Assembly (NCBI GenBank): GCA_013815505.1
Contig: JACDGA010000030.1
Location: 1 to 11,418 of the forward strand
Origin: Acidimicrobiia bacterium
GTDB taxonomy: Bacteria; Actinomycetota; Acidimicrobiia; Acidimicrobiales; Ilumatobacteraceae
Length of the DNA: 11,418 nucleotides
Direction: 5' to 3'
A model generated the notes under the pieces. It made no database searches. It was not told where the DNA came from and worked only from the letters and a program-made list of their open reading frames with translations. Made by a program: the position numbers and the translations under genes. Of the stretch, positions 7,073 to 11,418 are shown piece by piece; position 1 is the first letter of the stretch; the number at the start of each line of letters is the position of its first letter.

Positions 7073-8371
7073 TTAGTTGTAGGACTCTTTGGAGTGCTGG
7101 TACTTGGAATAGAAGCGGTGCACGGTCTTTTCCGCGCCGCGGGGCCCGGTGCGAGAGCGGGCCCAACCGCTCGGCGCGTCCTCCGTCCAACGCGTCGACA
7201 TGTTCTTGTCGGACTTGCTGACCTCGCGCATCCGCCGGATGAAGCTGCCGACCACCCTGCTGGTCGTGCTCGACACCATCGACCCGGGAGGGGCTTCGTA
7301 GAACGGCGAGAACTTGTCGGGGAATCCCGGCATCGTGCAGCCGATGCAGATGCCGCCCATCTGCATGCACCCGCCGTGGCCGTCGACCATGCCGCGCTCG
7401 GCGATGTTGCACTGCACCACGGGACCCCAGCAGCCGAGCTCGACAAGGCACTCCTTGTCGCCGTAGGCCTCGGCGAACACGCCCTCTTCGTAGTACCCGG
7501 CTCTCGGGCAGTGGCGGTGCACGGTCTCGCCGAACAGCCATGCCGGCCGGCCGAGCTCGTCGAACTCTGGCAGCGGCGCCAACCCGTTGAGGAACAGCAG
7601 CACGGCGGCCGCGGTCTCGAGGTAGTTGTCGCCGATCGGTGAACAGCCGGGGATGTTGACGACGGGGACGCCGAACGCCGAGCGGTAGTCCTTGCCGAGG
7701 TGGTCCATCACCCCCATCGCGTTGGTCGGGTTGCCCTTCGCCGCCGGGATGCCGCCCCACGTGGCGCACGTGCCGATGGCGATGACGGCTGCTGCGCCGG
7801 GCGACAGGCGGTCGAGCCACTCCAGGCTGGTGATCTGCCGACCGGTCTCGGGGTCCTCGCCGAGGCCCATCCAGTAACCATCGCCGGACAGGGTCTCGTC
7901 CATCACCGAGCCCTCCCACGTGATGACGTAGGGGGCATCCAGCTCGCCGGCCTCGGCCATGAACAGGTTCGCCACCCATTCAGGACCCGACTCGACCGAC
8001 AGCACGGTGTGGATGATCTCGACGCGAGGGAGGCCAGGGATGATGCCGGTGAGCAGGTGCTCGACGCGAGGATGGGTGGCGCCGGAGACCGCGACCGTGC
8101 AGCCGTCGCAGGACGCGCCGACGAGCCAGATCAGGTAGATCTTGCGCAGTGGGCCGATGCGCAGCGTGTCGTCCGGCTCTTCGAGCTCGCGGCTGCGGAT
8201 GCCGATCGGCGCCAGCGGGTCGCAGGCGCCGTACGTTCCGTGGCTCTTCTCCGAGCCTCCTGGCATCGCGCCTGCCTGGCCGAGTGAGTCCGGCTCGCCC
8301 GGCGTCACCGGCTCCTGCGTGATCACCCCGCTGCCTGCCGCCCCCGAGGGGCGATCATCGCTCTGCTCCAT
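7073..8371 (-). CDS. hhyS: [NiFe]-hydrogenase small subunit, actinobacterial type
   Basis: The 432-aa Fe-S subunit carries electrons from the NiFe site. The proximal cluster ligands lie in WLVGASCDGC (Cys88, Asp89, Cys91), GTCATWGG (Cys202) and IPGCSP (Cys243). The only crystallised actinobacterial-type enzyme (Ralstonia eutropha) binds its proximal cluster through three Cys and one Asp, so Asp89 in 'CDGC' is the candidate here; this is an inference. The medial and distal clusters would use His285 or His287, Cys288, Cys308, Cys314, Cys321, Cys335, Cys342 and Cys345. No Tat signal precedes the core. Residues 1-70 are a polar extension, so the enzyme should stay in the cytoplasm. The ATG at 8371 has GGAGG (complement of 8379-8383) 7 nt upstream. 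It is the first gene of the minus-strand operon, reading away from the shared control region. Confidence 0.96.
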   Translation of the reverse strand: MEQSDDRPSGAAGSGVITQEPVTPGEPDSLGQAGAMPGGSEKSHGTYGACDPLAPIGIRSRELEEPDDTLRIGPLRKIYLIWLVGASCDGCTVAVSGATHPRVEHLLTGIIPGLPRVEIIHTVLSVESGPEWVANLFMAEAGELDAPYVITWEGSVMDETLSGDGYWMGLGEDPETGRQITSLEWLDRLSPGAAAVIAIGTCATWGGIPAAKGNPTNAMGVMDHLGKDYRSAFGVPVVNIPGCSPIGDNYLETAAAVLLFLNGLAPLPEFDELGRPAWLFGETVHRHCPRAGYYEEGVFAEAYGDKECLVELGCWGPVVQCNIAERGMVDGHGGCMQMGGICIGCTMPGFPDKFSPFYEAPPGSMVSSTTSRVVGSFIRRMREVSKSDKNMSTRWTEDAPSGWARSRTGPRGAEKTVHRFYSKYQHSKESYN

Positions 8372-8394
8372 CGGATCCCCTCCGGTCGTGCGCG

Positions 8395-8462
8395 TAGGTG
8401 CAACCTACACCTATCGACGTGGGCGGAGCATCACGGCGAGCGGTAGGTGTAGGTTGCACCCA
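8395..8462. promoter_or_regulatory. divergent operator: two palindromic sites in perfect inverted repeat
   Basis: GGTGCAACCTACACCTA (8397-8413) recurs as its exact inverse complement at 8444-8460, separated by 30 bp. Each arm is itself near-palindromic: TAGGTG-N7-CACCTA at 8395-8413 and TAGGTG-N7-CACCCA at 8444-8462. The two 19-bp sites are centred 49 bp apart. The arms lie 25 bp from the small-subunit ATG (8371) and 24 bp from the GTG of the first plus-strand gene (8485). This symmetry between two divergent operons argues for one regulator controlling both. I see no convincing -10 or -35 elements, so the transcription starts are unknown. Candidate binders are the PadR protein and the Cys/His-rich protein encoded downstream. 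Confidence 0.75.
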
Positions 8463-8484
8463 TCGGTCGAACAGGGGGTGCACC

Positions 8485-8736
8485 GTGAGCGGTTGGGTAC
8501 TTGGCTGGATCATCGGCGCGGTCGTCGTCGTGGTCGTCGTCGTGCTGCTGGCACTGCTGATCCGTGGTGCGACGCGGGCAGCACAGAAGGCCGAGGACAT
8601 CGTCATCGCCCTCGACGAGGCAAAGGTGAACACGCTGCCACTGTGGGAGGTCGACACGACCAACCAGGTCGCCACCCGCATCGTCGGCGCAGCGACGTCG
8701 GCTCGTGAGTATCTCGCATCGAAAGCTGGTGGATGA
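8485..8736 (+). CDS. small single-span membrane protein 1 (83 aa)
   Basis: Family not recognised. Residues 4-26 are a strong membrane span that includes eight consecutive Val. A positive segment (Arg27, Arg31, Lys35) follows, then a helical polar tail with 'ALDEAKVNTLPLWEVDTTNQ'. The positive-inside rule places the N-terminus outside and the ~55-residue tail in the cytoplasm. The start is the GTG at 8485, preceded by a G-rich ribosome-binding site (GGGGGTG, 8474-8480); the longer in-frame ATG would lie inside the operator. It is the first gene of the plus-strand operon, divergent from the hydrogenase subunits. It overlaps the next gene by 4 nt. Co-regulation with the hydrogenase suggests a membrane tether or electron-transfer part, but no cofactor motif is visible. 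Confidence 0.78.
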   Translation: MSGWVLGWIIGAVVVVVVVVLLALLIRGATRAAQKAEDIVIALDEAKVNTLPLWEVDTTNQVATRIVGAATSAREYLASKAGG

Positions 8737-8990
8737 TGTCGACGAACGAGTACTGGGCGATCACACTCGGCCTCGGCCTGGTGGTGGCAATCGTTGCCGT
8801 CGTGCTGCTCCAGCTCCTTCTCAACAAGGTGCGGCGCGTCGAGCGCGGAGCCGCAGCGGTCTGGGAGTCGGGCAAGCTGGTCGCCAGGAACACGGCGACG
8901 ACGTGGATGCTCGGCACGACGTCGGCCAAGCTCGATGCGTTGACGGAAGAAGCATTGCGCCACGACGCTTTCCTGCGGGGGAACGGCTGA
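8733..8990 (+). CDS. small single-span membrane protein 2 (85 aa)
   Basis: Family not recognised. It starts MMSTNEYWAITLGLGLVVAI at an ATG that overlaps the previous stop (ATGA); the second Met at 8736 is an equally possible start. Residues 8-30 form the membrane span. 'NKVRRVERG' follows as a positively charged boundary, and the tail contains 'AAAVWESGKLVARNTATTWM' and a helical end. Topology is predicted N-out/C-in, as in the two neighbours. Its tail shares a loose 'NT...W...TT' pattern with membrane protein 1, which may mean distant paralogy, but this is weak. One base separates its stop from the next start. It may form a complex with the proteins encoded on either side. Confidence 0.8.
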   Translation: MMSTNEYWAITLGLGLVVAIVAVVLLQLLLNKVRRVERGAAAVWESGKLVARNTATTWMLGTTSAKLDALTEEALRHDAFLRGNG

Positions 8991-8991
8991 C

Positions 8992-9282
8992 ATGCGCACA
9001 CTCCTCATCATCGCCACGCTCGTCGAGATCGCCCTCCTGATCGGCGCCCTCGCCTTCTATCTCGTACGCATCGCCCGCTCGCTCCGTGTGACGAGCGCGC
9101 TGCTCGGCAAGGTGACGTTCGGGGTTCGCGCCATCGAGACGCAGTGCGACTCGATCGGACCGTCGGTCGTGCGCATCAACAGCCAGCTGGCGGTCATCGG
9201 CGGCGCGCTCGACGGGATCGCCGGTCTCGCCGAGTCGGCAGCCGGGCCGGCACCGGCAGGCAACGGCGACGGACATGTCTGA
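8992..9282 (+). CDS. small single-span membrane protein 3 (96 aa)
   Basis: Residues 3-25 form a membrane span (MRTLLIIATLVEIALLIGAL), followed by 'FYLVRIARSLR', again positive on the cytoplasmic side. The tail holds a helical stretch, 'KVTFGVRAIETQCDSIGPSV', then VVRINSQLAVIGGALDGIAG and a Gly/Pro-rich end. It has a single Cys (52). The tail pattern feels like a conserved actinobacterial protein of unknown function, but I cannot name the family. It starts one base after the previous stop and ends 8 nt inside the next gene. With its two neighbours it makes a three-gene block of N-out/C-in proteins divergent from a cytoplasmic hydrogenase, which fits a membrane anchor for that enzyme. Confidence 0.8.
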   Translation: MRTLLIIATLVEIALLIGALAFYLVRIARSLRVTSALLGKVTFGVRAIETQCDSIGPSVVRINSQLAVIGGALDGIAGLAESAAGPAPAGNGDGHV

Positions 9283-9673
9283 GCTGCGACCGCCGAAGTC
9301 CGAGAACTTGCGGGCGATGTACTGGCGCAGCGAGATCCTGCAGGTCATGTACTGGCTGCGCGGCGAGGGCTTCGGCGACCTCGTCGATCCGCCGCTGATC
9401 GAGCGGTTCCTCGGGGTCGACGCCGGCATCGGCATCACCTACCTCGATCGGCTCGTCGACGAGGGGTTCGTCCATCGCGACGGCACGTGGTACACGCTGT
9501 CAGATCGCGGTCTCGCAGAGGGCGGAATGGAGTTCGCGCTCGCCTTCGACGAACTCATGCGCCCGACCCACGGCGAGTGCAGCGACGACTGCTGGTGCCA
9601 CATGTCCGCCGACGAGGCCGACGCCTGCGTCGCGCAGCGCCATCGTGACCACGACCACGACGAGGCGCAATGA
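9275..9673 (+). CDS. winged-helix-like protein with Cys/His-rich C-terminal tail
   Basis: The protein has 132 aa. Residues about 12-85 look like a winged helix: a helix 'RSEILQVMYWLRGEGFGDLV', a recognition-type helix 'GITYLDRLVDEGFVHRDG' and a wing 'TWYTLSDRGLAEGG'. Residues 98-128 are rich in metal ligands: 'THGECSDDCWCHM' (His99, Cys102, Cys106, Cys108, His109), then Cys118 and 'HRDHDHD' (His123, His126, His128). This could bind nickel, zinc, iron or an Fe-S cluster, making it a candidate metal or redox sensor. It could instead be a structural metal-binding adaptor that does not bind DNA. The ATG lies 8 nt inside membrane protein 3, and the end overlaps the PadR gene by 4 nt. It is a candidate controller of the operator at 8395-8462. 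Confidence 0.75.
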   Translation: MSELRPPKSENLRAMYWRSEILQVMYWLRGEGFGDLVDPPLIERFLGVDAGIGITYLDRLVDEGFVHRDGTWYTLSDRGLAEGGMEFALAFDELMRPTHGECSDDCWCHMSADEADACVAQRHRDHDHDEAQ

Positions 9674-10038
9674 CCGGCGACAGCGCGGCGGAGCGGGGCC
9701 TGCCTCGTGCCTACCTGCGCGTCGTGCTGCTGACGTTGGTGGCGGCCGGCCCGACGCATGGCTACGACCTGCTCGAGCAGGTGCGCGCAGCGGGAGTCCG
9801 GCTCGCTGATGCCGGCGCCCTCTATCGCACGCTGCGCACGATGGAGCGCCAACAGCTGTTCGAGTCGTGGTGGGAGAAGTCCTCGTCCGGCCCACCGCGG
9901 CGCACGTACACGCTCACCGAGAGCGGTCGGGCGGCGCTCGACGCCGAGACGAGAGAGCTCCGAGCAACCGTGTCGCTGCTCGGCGACGTGGTGGAACAGG
10001 CCGAGCGCGTGCTCGGCGCGAAGGCGGACGCAAGGTGA
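9670..10038 (+). CDS. PadR-family transcriptional regulator
   Basis: This 122-aa protein has the PadR winged-helix layout: 'LRVVLLTLVAAGPTHGYDLL' (the family's 'HGYdL' motif), then 'ADAGALYRTLRTMERQQLFE' (recognition helix, usually G-x-LYR/YP-x-L), then the wing 'PPRRTYTLTESGRAAL' and a short dimerisation helix at the C-terminus. PadR proteins are usually dimeric repressors released by small ligands. It is the only clear transcription factor in the window, and the paired palindromes of the divergent region would suit a dimer. That link is an inference. Its ATG overlaps the previous stop (ATGA), and its own stop overlaps the GTG of the CooC-like gene (GTGA). Confidence 0.9.
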   Translation: MTGDSAAERGLPRAYLRVVLLTLVAAGPTHGYDLLEQVRAAGVRLADAGALYRTLRTMERQQLFESWWEKSSSGPPRRTYTLTESGRAALDAETRELRATVSLLGDVVEQAERVLGAKADAR

Positions 10039-10793
10039 GGATCGCGTTCGCCGGCAAGGGCGGGGCGGGCAAGACCACGATCGCCGCGACGCTCGCTCGT
10101 CTCGTCGCGAGACGGGGTGTCCCTGTGGTGGCGATCGACGCCGACAGCAACCCGAACCTCGCCGCCGCACTGGGTGTCGATCCCTCGACGGCAGCAGCGC
10201 TGGCGGGCATCCCGGCCGCGGCTGTGTCGCGCAAGCTGGCCGGACCCGGCCTCAAGTTCAGCGTCGACGAGCTCCTCGCCGCCCACGGCGCTGTTGCGCC
10301 CGACGGGGTACGGATGCTGCTGATGGGCGCCCCTGCCCACGCCGGCGAGGGGTGCCTCTGCTCGGCTCATGCAGCGGTCAGTGCCGTGCTCGCCGATCTC
10401 GGCGACGAACCGGACACACTCGCCGTCGTCGATCTCGAGGCGTCGCCCGAGCACGTCAGCCGCGGCACGGCCCGATTTGCCGACACGTTGATCCTCGTCA
10501 CCGAGCCCTACTACCGCTCGCTCGAGGCGACCCGCCGCCTCGCCGATCTCGCCGCCGAGCTGCCGGCCACGAAAACGGTCGTCGTCGTCAACAAGGTGCG
10601 CTCGCCCGCCGACGGCGAGGCGGTCGCCGAGTTCTGCGACCGCCACGGTCTGACCCGAATCGGTGAGGTGCCCTTCTCCGATGCCGTCGTCGACGCCGAT
10701 CGCCGCGCCCGGCCACTCCTCGACGCCGACGCCGACGGCGCGGTCGTCGCTGCGGTCACCGCAGTGATCGACGCGATCCAGGTGCCCGGCTGA
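10035..10793 (+). CDS. CooC-like P-loop ATPase, probable nickel insertion factor
   Basis: The 252-aa protein starts at the GTG at 10035 and opens MRIAFAGKGGAGKTTIAATL, the deviant Walker A motif (KGGxGKT) of the MinD/CooC family. Other signatures are 'VVAIDADSNPNLAAALG', the CxC pair Cys107/Cys109 in 'AGEGCLCSAHAAV' (the metal-binding motif of CooC), and Walker B with 'VVDLEASPEHVSRGT', close to the CooC 'D-x-EAG-x-EH-x-x-RGT'. CooC inserts nickel into carbon monoxide dehydrogenase. No such enzyme is in this window and hypC follows directly, so here it may deliver nickel to the hydrogenase. An orphan CooC serving a distant CODH is the alternative. Coupled to PadR (4-nt overlap) and to hypC (TGATG). 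Confidence 0.9.
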   Translation: MRIAFAGKGGAGKTTIAATLARLVARRGVPVVAIDADSNPNLAAALGVDPSTAAALAGIPAAAVSRKLAGPGLKFSVDELLAAHGAVAPDGVRMLLMGAPAHAGEGCLCSAHAAVSAVLADLGDEPDTLAVVDLEASPEHVSRGTARFADTLILVTEPYYRSLEATRRLADLAAELPATKTVVVVNKVRSPADGEAVAEFCDRHGLTRIGEVPFSDAVVDADRRARPLLDADADGAVVAAVTAVIDAIQVPG

Positions 10794-11071
10794 TGTGCCT
10801 CGGACTCCCTGGACAGCTCGTCGTGTACGACCCCGAACGTCCGCATCAGGCCGTCGTCGAGATCGATGGGGTGCGTCGCGGTGTCAACGTCGCGCTGGTC
10901 GCCGGCGACGAGGGCGGGATCGCCATCGGTGACTGGGTGCTCGTGCACGTCGGCTTCGCGATGGCGCGCATGGACGAGGACGAGGCAGCGCGCACGCTCG
11001 AGTTCATCAAAGAGCTCGGTTCGGTTTACGACGAGGAGATCGAGCAGCTCCGCGAGGGCGCCGGCCCGTGA
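10793..11071 (+). CDS. hypC: HypC hydrogenase maturation chaperone
   Basis: The 92-aa protein starts MCLGLPGQLV, the hallmark of HypC/HybG. Cys2, exposed after removal of the start Met, carries the Fe(CN)2CO group together with HypD and then contacts the large-subunit precursor. 'GDWVLVHVGFAMARMDEDEA' with His52 is the second family signature. The length is typical, and the C-terminus is an acidic helix. It is the last gene of the plus-strand operon, sharing one base with the CooC-like gene. HypD and the other Hyp proteins are not in the window. The 3' end overlaps the opposite-strand kinase fragment by 46 nt. Confidence 0.96.
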   Translation: MCLGLPGQLVVYDPERPHQAVVEIDGVRRGVNVALVAGDEGGIAIGDWVLVHVGFAMARMDEDEAARTLEFIKELGSVYDEEIEQLREGAGP

Positions 11072-11418
11072 TCGGCCGCGCCCGGGCGGGCTGACGGCGC
11101 GAGCGTCACGAGGACCTCGAGGCCCCCTTCAGGTCGGGTAGAGGTGTTGATCGAGCCGCCGTGAGCCCGGACGATCGAGCGCACGATGGACAGGCCGAGG
11201 CCGCAGCTCCCGGCGGACTCCGTCCTGGCCCCCTCGGCACGGTGGAACGGCTCGAACAAGCGCTCGACCTCGTCCGGATCGATCACCGGTCCGGTGTTGG
11301 CGACGACGAGCTGGGCGCCGCCGTCGCTCGTTGCGGAGGTGCGCACGACGACCCGCCCGCCGGGACGGTTGTACTTCATGCTGTGCGGGCCGTGCTTCGA
11401 AGCGGGCCTCGCCCGCCG
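11026..11418 (-). CDS. histidine kinase ATPase-domain fragment (partial)
   Basis: From Met at 11379 the frame reads MKYNRPGGRVVVRTS (end of the N-box), 'VVANTGPVIDPDEVERLFEPFHRAE' in two parts (G1 and F boxes), 'GLGLSIVRSIVRAHGG' (G2 box) and 'GGLEVLVTLAP'. This is the second half of a HATPase domain of an OmpR-paired sensor kinase. The frame stays open to the window edge, but the 13 codons before MKYN (RRARPASKHGPHS) do not look like the expected 'NLLxNA', in this or the other two frames. The gene may be truncated or frame-damaged, or simply divergent. The C-terminal ~20 residues are read antisense to hypC. It appears unrelated to the hydrogenase operons. Confidence 0.65.
   Translation of the reverse strand, partial: RRARPASKHGPHSMKYNRPGGRVVVRTSATSDGGAQLVVANTGPVIDPDEVERLFEPFHRAEGARTESAGSCGLGLSIVRSIVRAHGGSINTSTRPEGGLEVLVTLAPSARPGAADHGPAPSRSCSISSS

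Noticed and set aside
5240..7642. Very long plus-strand open frame (800 codons) antisense to both hydrogenase subunits
   Set aside because: It is Arg/Val/Ala/His-rich, spans two real genes in antisense, and is a normal by-product of high-GC coding DNA. The minus strand shows all catalytic motifs.
8372..8484. Riboswitch or RNA leader formed by the two 17-nt arms
   Set aside because: The arms could pair in RNA, but they lie symmetrically between divergent starts only 24-25 nt from each gene, and each arm is itself palindromic. A DNA operator explains this better.
8519..8550. Short GTC/GTG run resembling a simple sequence repeat
   Set aside because: It encodes the poly-Val part of a membrane span in a well-supported gene. 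It is too imperfect and short to claim slippage.
11079..11088. Palindrome CGCCCGGGCG downstream of hypC as a terminator
   Set aside because: It has no loop, lies inside the kinase frame and has no T-tract; chance is likely at this GC content.
1..11418. CRISPR array, tRNA, rRNA, insertion sequence or phage attachment site
   Set aside because: I saw no regularly spaced repeats, no tRNA-like cloverleaf, no transposase motif and no terminal repeats. A covariance-model scan would be needed for certainty.

Overview
The window is high-GC, almost fully coding DNA with heavy translational coupling and frequent GTG starts. This suggests a high-GC actinobacterium, possibly of the Acidimicrobiia; that taxonomic guess rests on base composition and protein style only. 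Its core is a gene cluster for an actinobacterial-type uptake [NiFe]-hydrogenase, of the group formerly called 5 and now 1h (or the related 1l). Known members of this type oxidise H2 at atmospheric levels under air.

Layout: (1) Positions 1-81 hold the 3' end of an unidentified plus-strand gene. (2) Positions 155-586 hold a decayed VapBC-type toxin-antitoxin pair: an antitoxin tail and a VapC gene that lost its middle and its frame. (3) Positions 599-8371, all minus strand, form one operon read from right to left: small subunit, large subunit, a degenerate maturation-protease-like protein, a NifU-type Fe-S protein, an unknown 155-aa protein, a canonical maturation protease, a TPR-like protein, an unknown 142-aa protein, and a biotin-ligase-like protein with altered catalytic residues. 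(4) Positions 8372-8484 are a short divergent control region with two 17-bp arms in perfect inverted repeat, placed almost symmetrically (25 and 24 bp) from the two flanking start codons. (5) Positions 8485-11071, plus strand, form a second coupled operon: three small single-span membrane proteins, a winged-helix-like protein with a Cys/His-rich tail, a PadR-family regulator, a CooC-like nickel ATPase and HypC. (6) Positions 11026-11418, minus strand, hold part of a histidine kinase ATPase domain, tail-to-tail with hypC.

Working model (inference): the small and large subunits form a cytoplasmic H2-oxidising enzyme without a Tat signal. HypC, the CooC-like ATPase and the HupD-like protease mature the NiFe site, and the NifU-type protein supplies or carries Fe-S clusters. 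The three small membrane proteins, predicted N-out/C-in, are candidates for tethering the enzyme to the membrane or passing electrons to the respiratory chain. The PadR protein and the Cys/His-rich protein are candidates to act on the shared operator. HypA, B, D, E and F are absent here and must lie elsewhere if the enzyme is active.

The most novel parts are the small membrane-protein module, the pseudo-protease, the degenerate biotin ligase, the two unknown operon proteins and the symmetric operator.
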